DNA of 64,000 nucleotides. It comes from Pontibacillus chungwhensis. GTDB lineage: Bacteria > Bacillota > Bacilli > Bacillales > BH030062. The translations under genes were made by a program, and so were the position numbers. Each line of letters opens with the position of its first letter. Position 1 is the stretch's first letter. The stretch is taken from assembly GCF_030166655.1 (NCBI RefSeq), contig NZ_CP126446.1, forward strand, positions 3,472,001 to 3,536,000, read 5' to 3'. Shown here one piece after another: positions 55,728 through 64,000 of this stretch. The notes beneath the pieces were generated by a model. That model saw only the letters and a list, made by a program, of their open reading frames with translations. It was not told the DNA's origin and made no database searches.

Positions 55728-57242
55728 TTAGTTAGATTCTGAAGAAGTTTCTACATCTGTTGTGCCTTCCTCTTTATCACTAAAGTCCTTCTCACCTGCT
55801 TGAGGCTCTTCCTTTTCTCCAGCATCTGCCACCGGATCCGGTTCCCCTGTTAACAAGTTACGGTCTTTATTTCCTAACCAATTATCAGCACGGTACATAT
55901 GACCGGCGATCTTTTGACCCCAATACGGATCAGATGCATATTTTACGTTCATACCTTCAGCTTTATTCCCAAGATAGTCCCCATTGGATCTATAGTCTGT
56001 ACCAATTTCCCCCAGATAATTCTGAGACACAAACTGAGCTGCATATAGGATATTCGCTTCAACGGAAATGAATTTGTCCGCATTCACATAAGGGTTATCG
56101 TCACTTGCATTCAAGCCAAAGAAGTTGTTCTTATCCTGCGCAATACGACTTAATCCCCACGCACTTTCGTGGATCGCGTGTGCCATTAAATAAAGGGCGT
56201 TCACACCGTATTTCTCTTGTGCTTTCATGAACGCTTCTCCCTGCCCAACAAGAGGGCTATTTGGGGCGTTCTCTTTAATATACTGATCGATATCTTCTGC
56301 AGTATAATCCGTTTTTGTTTTTAATGATAACTGGTTAAACATTGGTGTATCTGTATCATTCAGGTGAACAATCCCATCTGGAGTATATACCTTTTCCCCT
56401 TCTGCCATGGACTCCGGTGCATCTCCGTAGGTATAGCTCACATAATATCCGTTATAAAATAGGTGGTGAACAAGTTCTCCGTTTTGATTCGTATAATACG
56501 ACTGTCCATCAATAAACTGAGGAGGAAGCAAATAAACATCAGTTGGCTTTACATACAATACCTCACCTGCCAACCGTACTTTCAGTGAATTTCCTCCCTC
56601 AGATCCGATATACTCTAGTTCAGCATCGCTATTCACATACGTAACCGATGAATTTAAATTCTTATCGGCATACAAAATCGTAAACTTCTTCGTACGCGCG
56701 AGTCCCTCAGGAATCCATACGACCTCATTGCGATAGAAGATCACTTCACTTCCGTCTTGCAACGCATCAGCTTTTGCTTCAGCAAATGTGTCAAACGACC
56801 TTCCATATGTATAAGAATCTTTCCCACTCATCTTAGCAATTTGATAATCTCTCGATACATTGAACGATTTTTTTACTGAGAATTCCATAGGTTTATTTCC
56901 TTGTTCAGAACGTAATCCTTGTTTCACGTATAACGTATAAGTTTGGCCCACCGTGTAGTCTTGACTCGGTACGACACGGATCGCCTTCTTATCTTCTGTT
57001 TGTTGCAACGTTACGGCGTGGCGCTCCCCGCTTGAGCTATTCTCCACATAAACCTGATCCTTATTTACACTTTCAGGTTTTACTGGTGTATTCAATTGAA
57101 TCGTCCACACCTTATCCGTCTGTACGTTCATCCTTTTACCCCAATCTTGCCAGGATTGACTAGCCGCCTGCGCAACTTCCGTCATCCCAAAGAACGTAAC
57201 AAGTAAAACGACACTAAACACCCAAACCATTGCCTTTCTCAT
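55728..57242 (-). CDS. Secreted N-acetylglucosaminidase with SbsA-like Ig domain
   Basis: The 504-residue protein has a signal peptide (to about 27), a SbsA/Big_5-type Ig domain (about 40-125, VWTIQLNTPVKPESV), a middle region without recognised fold, and a GH73-like glucosaminidase domain (about 330-460) with the catalytic Glu in AHAIHESAWGLS and NNFFGLNA. It cuts peptidoglycan glycan strands. The tail is acidic, Ser/Glu-rich. The Ig domain is similar to that in the amidase at 60857. Confidence 0.9.
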   Translation of the reverse strand: MRKAMVWVFSVVLLVTFFGMTEVAQAASQSWQDWGKRMNVQTDKVWTIQLNTPVKPESVNKDQVYVENSSSGERHAVTLQQTEDKKAIRVVPSQDYTVGQTYTLYVKQGLRSEQGNKPMEFSVKKSFNVSRDYQIAKMSGKDSYTYGRSFDTFAEAKADALQDGSEVIFYRNEVVWIPEGLARTKKFTILYADKNLNSSVTYVNSDAELEYIGSEGGNSLKVRLAGEVLYVKPTDVYLLPPQFIDGQSYYTNQNGELVHHLFYNGYYVSYTYGDAPESMAEGEKVYTPDGIVHLNDTDTPMFNQLSLKTKTDYTAEDIDQYIKENAPNSPLVGQGEAFMKAQEKYGVNALYLMAHAIHESAWGLSRIAQDKNNFFGLNASDDNPYVNADKFISVEANILYAAQFVSQNYLGEIGTDYRSNGDYLGNKAEGMNVKYASDPYWGQKIAGHMYRADNWLGNKDRNLLTGEPDPVADAGEKEEPQAGEKDFSDKEEGTTDVETSSESN

Positions 57243-57456
57243 CTCGTATGTCCTCCCCGTTTCATAGAATCTACCATCTATTATAAATAGAATAGAGGTA
57301 GATTCATAGAGGGCTTTGGAATTTAAGGCAAAATTTGAGAGCTTTTTGTAGAATACTTGAAAAGAATCATCTAAATTCCAGGGAATATTACTGCTTTTTT
57401 GACACAGTATTTCCCGGGAAAACCTTTTGTGCGTTTTTTCGACGGTAAAGGGAAAT

Positions 57457-59019
57457 CTAAGTCAATTTATGCGCCAACAAGTACCCTGATGTCGCATTCA
57501 ATCCTCCACCAGGCCACGTAGCTGCGCCTACCATATATAAATTCTTAATCGGAGTATGATATCTTGAATACCCGGGTACAGGGCGGAACGCATAATTCTG
57601 ATGAAGATGATGACTCCCGCTCACACTATCTCCCCCAACTAAATTCGGGTTATCCGCCTCTAAATCTCCAGGAGATAGAACGATTTTATGAGATAACACT
57701 TCTCTGACATTCGGAGCATAGTGTGCAAGTTTATCCAGGACCCGTTCCGCGTAAGCTTCCTTGATATCCTCCCAGCCCCCAGGTGCAATTTCCCCCAGAC
57801 TATCTTCCTTAACGCTCGCAGGTAGCGCTCGAACCTGAATCCAGAGGGTATGCTTCCCCTCCGGCGCCCTTGAAGCATCAATGGTTGTAGGTTGACCAAC
57901 CACGAGCAACGGACTATTTGGCAACACCCCGTTCAGGCTTTGCGTATACGTACGAGACAAATCTTCCACATAAGGGCCAATATGAATGTAAGCAAAATCT
58001 CCATATTCTTCACCTGCTTTCCACTCAAGAGGCGAGTCTAATTCGAGGTGAACCATCATGGTACCTGGGCCATACTGATAGTTCTTTGCCTTCTCCACAT
58101 AAGAGGAATCGATTTTCTTCTGATCAAGCAACCGGGTAATAAGCTGGGTCGGCGTTACATTCCCAATAACCGCTTTCTTCGCATAAGCTATTTCACCTGA
58201 AGTAAGCTTAACGCCAACCGCTTTTCCGTCCTCAACAAGGATCTCATCCACATCAGCCCCTGTGCGAACCACTCCTCCCCTCTTTTCAATCCCTTTAATT
58301 AAGCTATTCATCAACTGTCCTATTCCACCTCTGGAGAAAGCCATCCCATTGCGCTGATTTAAAACCGACTCAAGAAACGGAAAGACAGCACCGTTTGACA
58401 CATCCGGTGCAAAGTCCAAATGAAAGCCCCACGGAACTATGAGAGATTTCATCTTCTTCTCCGTAAACCAACGATCTACAAACTCTCGAGGTGATTGAAG
58501 CAACTGGCTTCCAAGCTGAAGCAGCCCGCTAATCTTAAAATGACGGTACATCTTCCAAAACTGTTTCCCCGCCTCAAATGAAGGAAGTTCCATTTGCATG
58601 AGCGGCATAAAATAAGGAGCGGTCTGATCAAAGTAATCGTTTAACCGAACCCATGAGTCAGCATCCCCTTGAGAAAAAGCAGAAAGGGTTTGATACGTCT
58701 TCTCACGATCCTGATAAATCCCAAGCCCCGTCCCATCCGGAAACACACTCGCATAAGGATGATCACTCACAACCGGCTCAAACCCATGCTCTAAAAGCTC
58801 CTCCTTATACTCCTCATAAAACTGAGATCCTAAAAACAACCCAATATTCATCGCATACAAATCATGAACAAACCCATTAGCCTCCACCGACTTCGAAGCA
58901 CCCCCAGGCAAATCCGCCTTCTCAAGCACCAACACCCGAAAGCCCTTCTCAGCCAACATAAAGGCAGAAACCAACCCATTATGCCCACTACCAATCACAA
59001 CCACATCCACATTCTCCAT
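57457..59019 (-). CDS. Phytoene desaturase-like FAD oxidoreductase
   Basis: The 520-residue protein has the N-terminal dinucleotide motif VVVIGSGHNGLVSAFMLAEK followed by LEKADLPGGASKS, and the C-terminal FAD motif MVGAATWPGGGLNATSG. It belongs to the CrtI/pyridine nucleotide-disulfide-like amine oxidase superfamily. No crtM or other carotenoid gene is next to it, so the substrate is open. GAGGGGTG precedes the start. Confidence 0.85.
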   Translation of the reverse strand: MENVDVVVIGSGHNGLVSAFMLAEKGFRVLVLEKADLPGGASKSVEANGFVHDLYAMNIGLFLGSQFYEEYKEELLEHGFEPVVSDHPYASVFPDGTGLGIYQDREKTYQTLSAFSQGDADSWVRLNDYFDQTAPYFMPLMQMELPSFEAGKQFWKMYRHFKISGLLQLGSQLLQSPREFVDRWFTEKKMKSLIVPWGFHLDFAPDVSNGAVFPFLESVLNQRNGMAFSRGGIGQLMNSLIKGIEKRGGVVRTGADVDEILVEDGKAVGVKLTSGEIAYAKKAVIGNVTPTQLITRLLDQKKIDSSYVEKAKNYQYGPGTMMVHLELDSPLEWKAGEEYGDFAYIHIGPYVEDLSRTYTQSLNGVLPNSPLLVVGQPTTIDASRAPEGKHTLWIQVRALPASVKEDSLGEIAPGGWEDIKEAYAERVLDKLAHYAPNVREVLSHKIVLSPGDLEADNPNLVGGDSVSGSHHLHQNYAFRPVPGYSRYHTPIKNLYMVGAATWPGGGLNATSGYLLAHKLT

Positions 59020-59196
59020 CCACTCACCCCTCGCTCTTCTTTAATAAGATCTATAACCATACCACCATTAGAGGGATATAAACGTGTATGGGCACATGGA
59101 TAAGTTTCATGGAGTTATCTTCAATTACGGGATGTTTCTTGGATCTTGTTGAGGAGGGATTTTCTAGCATTGCTTTTTGTTTAGCCATCTTACCGC

Positions 59197-59328
59197 AAAG
59201 GGTGGACGAGGTAACGGCGAGACTCCCGCGGAAAGACGGGATTCCGTGATCCCACAGAGAGCGTAGCGAACGAGGAAGCTCGGGAGAACGTCCGCAGGAA
59301 AGCGAGTGTTTTCCCCAACATACCTTCC
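59197..59328 (+). repeat. Dispersed ~127-bp inverted-repeat element, copy 4
   Basis: GGCGAGACTCCCGCGG, GATCCCACAGAGAGCG, CGAACGAGGAAGCTCGGG and CGCAGGAAAGCGAGTG match the other copies; outer repeats are degenerate. It lies between tagO and the oxidoreductase. Confidence 0.88.
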
Positions 59329-59363
59329 TCTCACTAAAGCAAACAAAAACGAGCCCACAAAAA

Positions 59364-59391
59364 AGCACCAGCGCAAAAGTGCGCTGGTGCT
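59364..59391 (-). terminator. Terminator of tagO
   Basis: Perfect 12-bp stem AGCACCAGCGCA/TGCGCTGGTGCT with 4-nt loop and T6, 6 nt after the tagO stop. Confidence 0.92.
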
Positions 59392-59396
59392 AATAT

Positions 59397-60446
59397 TTAT
59401 CGCTTCGTACGATAATCACGTATTAAATTCAAGATTGGACGGTAATTTTGACTAATTAACCCTGTCACTTCAACCACAAGCTCGATTAAAATGAGCAGCG
59501 TAAACAGGACAAATACGGATCCAAACATAGTAGCCTGGGAGAAAATAACCGCCGCTAAGCTAAACAGCGCAGCCATTGCATAAATCATAAGAACCGTCTC
59601 AGGATGAGTATATCCTAATCGTAGCAAGCAATGGTGCAAGTGAGATTTATCTGGCGACGATAGCGGTTTGCGTTGAACAAACCTTCTCACAATCGCGAAA
59701 ATCGTATCAGAAATTGGAACGCCTAGAATAATAACCGGGATAATGAACGAGAATAACGTAATGTTCTTAAAGCCAAGGAGAGATAGAACACTAATAATGA
59801 AGCCTAAGAATAAAGCTCCTGTGTCTCCCATAAAGATCTTAGCCGGATAGAAGTTGTAAACAAGAAAGCCTAACGTACTTCCTAGTGTAATCAGACCGAC
59901 CATGGAAACAAAGATATCGCCCATTGAAATCGCCATACCTGAGATGGTTAACAAAGCAATTGACGATACGCCAGCTGCTAACCCATCAAGACCATCAATT
60001 AAATTGATCGCGTTTGTAATCCCTACAATCCAAAGAATCGTAATGGGGATACTAAACCAACCAAACTGGAGAGTATCTCCAAATGGAATGTTGATGTACT
60101 CAACTTTCACATTTCCAGCTATAACGACAATAAGAGCAGCCGCAAGCTGACCTGCCATCTTCCACTTTGGCGATAGCTCCTTCATATCATCAAGCACGCC
60201 CGTTATGATAATGATCGTGCTTCCGATGATTAGCGGCCAGGTATAAGGTGAATCAGGGTAGAATAGAAGGACGCCTGCGATAAAACTAAGAAATATCGCT
60301 AAGCCACCTAAACGTGGCATTAATTTTTGGTGTACTTTTCGTTCATTCGGTTTATCCGTCGCTCCAATTTTAACAGCTAACTTCTTCACAACAGGTGTGA
60401 TGAGGATTGAAGCAATGAAACATAATAATAAGGCCTTAAACTCCAT
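59397..60446 (-). CDS. tagO: UDP-GlcNAc:undecaprenyl-P GlcNAc-1-P transferase TagO
   Basis: Start taken at ATG 60446, with GAGGAGGG upstream. The 349-residue integral membrane protein (about 10-11 helices) has GVLDDMKEL, NAINLIDGLDGLAAG, FMGDTGALFLGF and the cytoplasmic HLHHCLLRLG. It starts wall teichoic acid and other undecaprenyl-linked glycans. tagU in the window attaches such polymers. Confidence 0.93.
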   Translation of the reverse strand: MEFKALLLCFIASILITPVVKKLAVKIGATDKPNERKVHQKLMPRLGGLAIFLSFIAGVLLFYPDSPYTWPLIIGSTIIIITGVLDDMKELSPKWKMAGQLAAALIVVIAGNVKVEYINIPFGDTLQFGWFSIPITILWIVGITNAINLIDGLDGLAAGVSSIALLTISGMAISMGDIFVSMVGLITLGSTLGFLVYNFYPAKIFMGDTGALFLGFIISVLSLLGFKNITLFSFIIPVIILGVPISDTIFAIVRRFVQRKPLSSPDKSHLHHCLLRLGYTHPETVLMIYAMAALFSLAAVIFSQATMFGSVFVLFTLLILIELVVEVTGLISQNYRPILNLIRDYRTKR

Positions 60447-60822
60447 TTTAAAGACCCTCCTCGGTTCTAGTATGTCCAATTTTGGTGATCACGAAGCAGT
60501 TATTACTTTCCAAATTCATGTATATGGTTCTTCATTTCTGTGCAAACTAACAATAGGATTATAACATAACGGGGCTGCGGCTAGAATATCGGATTTACAC
60601 TTTTATTTACCTTTTTTTGTCGACTCTAAACGACGTTTCTCGAAAGAAGTATGTAAAAGCCTTTGTCGAACGGTAGCAAACATTCCATCTTTTTATTAGA
60701 CGATCCTTCACCATTATAAGTTTCACCATTTTTAATTATGTATAAAATTCGTTTAGAATCGTTTCATTTATGACTGTCGCGGGTATTAAATTAACTAAGA
60801 GCTAATTAAACATAAAAAAAGA
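60447..60822. other. Intergenic region upstream of tagO
   Basis: 376 nt. A TATAAT at 60713-60718 (minus strand) may be the tagO -10, without a good -35. Nothing else recognised. Confidence 0.35.
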
Positions 60823-60850
60823 AGACACCCTTAACGTATAAGGATGCCTT
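60823..60850 (-). terminator. Terminator of the amidase gene
   Basis: Stem GGCATCCTTA/TTAAGGGTGTC-like followed by TTTTTTT on the minus strand. Confidence 0.8.
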
Positions 60851-60856
60851 GTCAGT

Positions 60857-62080
60857 TTAGTTTACTTCTTCTTCGTAGTAGTCGACAATCCCTTGAGTAA
60901 TCGCTTGTGCGTAAAGATCACGGTAATGATCTGACGTAAGCTTTTCGTAATCTTCACTGTTTGTAACGAATCCAAGCTCAACTAGAACACTTGGCAATGT
61001 ATTGTAATGAATGACGTGCCAGTTGTTATCCTTCACACCACGGTCATACATATCTACAACATCGACCAGTTGCCTTTGGATTTTATCAGCTAGAATACGC
61101 CCTTCTTCCACATTACTTAACTTCCTTGTATCGTAAAATACTTCAGAACCTTTCGCACTGCGGTAAGCTGCATTCGTGTGAATACTTACAAAGAGATCTC
61201 CATTTACTTCTTGCGCATAGTCCACACGTCCTTGAAGCGTCACGAACTTGTCTGAGTCACGCGTCATAATCGGTGTTGCACCTAGCTCTTTCAAACGCTC
61301 AGCTACACGCTGGGATACATCTAAATTAATTTCCTTTTCTTGTGTGCCTCGGTCTTGTGCACCTGGATCATGGTCCCCATGTCCAGCATCGATAACAACA
61401 CGTTGTCCTTCGATAGCTGTACCGCCTTCTTTACGCAGTTTCATATAGGTCTTATGCACATAACCTGTCTTTCCACCATACTCAATTTCTGCCCAGAAAC
61501 CGTCAAAATCATAAACTTTTACTTTTTCGCCTCGTGAAATCGAACCCATTCTTTCATAATTTGCACTCGGTCCACTACGTACATTTAATATATCCGCTGT
61601 GACCGTTCCAGTTGATAAGATCTCTTTCTCTTCAATTGGTTTTTCTTCTGGTTCTTCTGGTTGTTCAGGATCTGGCTTTGTTTGTGGCTTTTCCTCGTAC
61701 TGTTTAATGCGGAACTTCTTCTTGTACCCTTTTTCCATCTCTTTACCTTGCGCAGATGAAATTTCCTTCTTCACTGAAAGCTGATAGTACTCCTCACTAT
61801 TGTATCCGTCTTTAGGAGGGTGAATGGTAATCTTCTTCCCATCAGCACTCACGTCAAATGAAGGAGTGTACTGTCCATTGTTTAATGTTCGAACTGAAAT
61901 GTTATCTTTGACCGTTGCTTCATTAATTGATGTGTTGAATTCAATTGTCCATGTCTTATCTGGTTCTACGTCTGATGCGTCAGGTAATTCTACCCATTCT
62001 GTCTCTGCTTGGGCTATTACCGGTGCTAAAAACAAAACAAATAAACTTAGAAGGGTCCCTACGAAATGTCTAGCTGTCAT
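60857..62080 (-). CDS. N-acetylmuramoyl-L-alanine amidase with SbsA-like Ig and SH3b domains
   Basis: The 407-residue protein has a signal peptide (about 1-26), a SbsA-like Ig domain (about 30-128, KTWTIEFNTSINEAT), a Pro/Glu-rich linker, a bacterial SH3 domain (about 158-217, LNVRSGPSANYERMGSI), and an Amidase_3 domain (about 228-405) with zinc ligands in IDAGHGDHDPG, HTNAAY and catalytic Glu in LVELGFVTN. It cleaves the amide between MurNAc and the stem peptide. Confidence 0.94.
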   Translation of the reverse strand: MTARHFVGTLLSLFVLFLAPVIAQAETEWVELPDASDVEPDKTWTIEFNTSINEATVKDNISVRTLNNGQYTPSFDVSADGKKITIHPPKDGYNSEEYYQLSVKKEISSAQGKEMEKGYKKKFRIKQYEEKPQTKPDPEQPEEPEEKPIEEKEILSTGTVTADILNVRSGPSANYERMGSISRGEKVKVYDFDGFWAEIEYGGKTGYVHKTYMKLRKEGGTAIEGQRVVIDAGHGDHDPGAQDRGTQEKEINLDVSQRVAERLKELGATPIMTRDSDKFVTLQGRVDYAQEVNGDLFVSIHTNAAYRSAKGSEVFYDTRKLSNVEEGRILADKIQRQLVDVVDMYDRGVKDNNWHVIHYNTLPSVLVELGFVTNSEDYEKLTSDHYRDLYAQAITQGIVDYYEEEVN

Positions 62081-62451
62081 CTAAGTTCCTCCAATTCATG
62101 GTTAATCTAGCATAGATGATAGCACGAATAAGAGGGAAAATTCTAGCCTTATTGATAAATTTAGGAAAATTTATGGACTTCTTTACACGTTTGTGTCGTT
62201 TTTTACAAATCTTTTATCGAATCCTGTTGAATTTCATATTGTCTTTCACTTAACTTGAAGCTTTTTTAACCTAACGTTTCTATAAAGCTACAAAGCACTC
62301 CCTCCCCATCCATTTATTCTCCTAGGAATCTACCATTTTTCCCTGAAAAACCTCTTCCATCCCTGCCAAATCTAGTAAGACCATGGTGAATATCCTGAAA
62401 TTTCGTGATATACTAATAATCGGTAATTACAGACATTGAGGAGCGTATAGT
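62081..62451. other. Intergenic region between amidase and secA2
   Basis: 371 nt of AT-rich sequence holding divergent promoters. TATACT near 62410 could be the secA2 -10; no convincing -35 seen. No gene or repeat recognised. Confidence 0.35.
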
Positions 62452-64000
62452 ATGCTTGAGACGATAAAGCAATATTACGGAGATAAGAAGTCAGAGCGTC
62501 AGTTAAAAATCTATAAGAAGAATGTCGACACCATTAATGAATGGGAACATAAAATTGAAACCTTAACAGATGAAGAACTTCAACATAAAACTGTTGAATT
62601 TAAAGAACGAATAGCAGAAGGAGCTACCGTTGATACCATAAAAGAAGAAGCGTTTGCTGTAGTACGTGAGGCTGCCAAACGTAAATTAGGCATGCGCCAT
62701 TATGATGTGCAGTTAATCGGCGGACTTGTTTTGCTTGAAGGAAATATCGCTGAAATGATGACGGGAGAAGGAAAAACACTCGTTGCTTCCCTTCCAAGTT
62801 ATTTACGAGCACTAGAAGGCAAAGGTGTCCACGTTATTACAGTGAACGAATACTTAGCCCAACGTGACCGGGAGTTAATTGGTCCGATCCACGAATTTTT
62901 AGGCCTTACGGTTGGCTTAAATATTACCCAGATGTCACCTGAAGAGAAAAAGCAAGCTTATCAGGCAGACATCACCTACGGCATCGGAACAGAGTTTGGC
63001 TTTGATTACCTTCGGGATAACATGGCTCAACAACCGGCACAACGCGTTCAGCGCCCCTATCATTATGCCATTGTCGATGAAATTGATAGTGTGCTAGTTG
63101 ATGAAGCCAAAACCCCGCTTATTATTGCCGGTAAAACAATGGCAAGCCCTCAACTGCACCGCGTTTGTGCAAAGCTCGCCAAATCATTTAAAGCAGAACG
63201 AGATTACAACTTCGACGTTACTACAAAGGCTACTAGTCTGACTGAAGATGGAATTACGAAGGTGGAACGTGCCTTTGGTGTAGATAATCTATTTGAATTA
63301 GAGCACCAAACGCTTTATCACTATATGATCCAAGGCGTTCGTGCACACGTCATGTTCGAGCGCGACGTGGATTACATTGTTGATGAAGGTCAGGTTAAAC
63401 TGATCGATATGTTCACAGGACGTATGATGGAAGGGCGCACCCTTTCAGACGGATTACACCAGGCCATCGAAGCCAAGGAAGGCCTTGAAATTACAGAAGA
63501 GAACAAGACACAAGCCAACATTACAATCCAAAACTACTTCCGCATGTACCCGATCCTCTCAGGTATGACAGGTACAGCCAAAACGGAAGAGAAGGAATTC
63601 CAGCATACGTACAACATGGATGTTATTCAAATTCCTACGAATAAGCCTATCATTCGTCAGGATCTTGAAGATTATATTTATGCTACCAAAGAGCAGAAAT
63701 ATAAAGCCATGCTTGATGATGTGAAAGAACGTCACAGCAATGGGCAACCCATCTTAATTGGTACCACCTCCATTCTTCAGTCTGAGACAGTAGCAAACTA
63801 TCTTGATGAAGAGAACATTCCTTATGAACTATTGAATGCCAAGAGTGTGGAACAAGAAGTACGCCTAATTTCTCTTGCAGGTCAAAAAGGACAAGTCACA
63901 ATCGCCACCAACATGGCCGGTCGTGGTACAGACATTATGCTTGGAGAGGGCGCTGCAGAGGCAGGCGGTCTTCACGTCCTAGGTACTGAGCGTCATGAAT
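62452..64000 (+). CDS. secA2: Accessory translocase ATPase SecA2-like (3' end outside window)
   Basis: ATG 62452 follows GAGGAG with 8-nt spacing; 516 codons are visible. It has Walker A MMTGEGKTLV, DEAD-like [29 protein letters not shown] and [12 protein letters not shown]. It clearly differs from the housekeeping SecA at 32277. SecA2 proteins export selected wall or S-layer proteins; the neighbouring hydrolases are possible clients (inference). The C-terminus, including any SEC-C tail, is not seen. Confidence 0.88.
   Translation, partial: MLETIKQYYGDKKSERQLKIYKKNVDTINEWEHKIETLTDEELQHKTVEFKERIAEGATVDTIKEEAFAVVREAAKRKLGMRHYDVQLIGGLVLLEGNIAEMMTGEGKTLVASLPSYLRALEGKGVHVITVNEYLAQRDRELIGPIHEFLGLTVGLNITQMSPEEKKQAYQADITYGIGTEFGFDYLRDNMAQQPAQRVQRPYHYAIVDEIDSVLVDEAKTPLIIAGKTMASPQLHRVCAKLAKSFKAERDYNFDVTTKATSLTEDGITKVERAFGVDNLFELEHQTLYHYMIQGVRAHVMFERDVDYIVDEGQVKLIDMFTGRMMEGRTLSDGLHQAIEAKEGLEITEENKTQANITIQNYFRMYPILSGMTGTAKTEEKEFQHTYNMDVIQIPTNKPIIRQDLEDYIYATKEQKYKAMLDDVKERHSNGQPILIGTTSILQSETVANYLDEENIPYELLNAKSVEQEVRLISLAGQKGQVTIATNMAGRGTDIMLGEGAAEAGGLHVLGTERHE

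Overview
The window looks like a chromosomal segment of a moderately halophilic member of the Bacillaceae (Halobacillus/Pontibacillus-like; this is an inference). The evidence is low-to-mid GC, strong Shine-Dalgarno sequences, acidic proteins, and gene order matching the Bacillus subtilis tagO - lytR(tagU) - yvyE/degSU - yviA(degV) - comF - flgM...hag...fliDST - hpf - secA - prfB - cccB - ftsEX - ctpB - minJ block. Most genes are on the minus strand.

Layout. 1-3.7 kb: a signalling module with a membrane sensor (cut by the window edge), a single-domain receiver and an Hpt-REC-GGDEF-REC hybrid. 3.8-13.5 kb: a secreted InhA-like metalloprotease, a large membrane-anchored glycoside hydrolase, a processive family-2 glycosyltransferase, a HEAT-repeat membrane protein, a LacI regulator and a divergent 40-residue membrane protein; this resembles a c-di-GMP-linked exopolysaccharide locus. 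13.7-20.4 kb: an aldo/keto reductase and an N-acetylglucosamine regulon (PTS EIICBA, nagA, nagB, nagR, SIS protein) with visible NagR-type and cre-like sites. 21-36.3 kb: minJ, ctpB, a HAD enzyme, an M23 endopeptidase, ftsX, ftsE, cccB, a YitT-family protein, prfB (programmed frameshift), secA and hpf. 36.6-47.8 kb: late flagellar genes. 47.9-55.7 kb: comFC, comFA, degV, degU, degS, yvyE, tagU. 55.7-62.1 kb: two cell-wall hydrolases sharing a SbsA-like Ig domain, a phytoene-desaturase-like oxidoreductase and tagO. 62.4 kb to the end: a second SecA (SecA2-like), cut by the window edge.

The most striking feature is in hag. The flagellin gene is split by a 337-nt group I intron whose P, Q, R and S core elements can all be read; exact removal restores the conserved flagellin C-terminus. 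The intron has no ORF. A free-standing LAGLIDADG homing endonuclease gene lies just outside hag on the opposite strand, carries one in-frame stop, and shares hag's terminator.

The intergenic DNA is also structured. Three arrays keep an exact 21-nt register (20, 12 and about 5 units). Four copies of a roughly 127-bp inverted-repeat element occur in 24 kb. GTGTCTGACAC-type palindromes recur, including a 37-nt tandem array. Two other large palindromes are present. Many of these sit next to intrinsic terminators.
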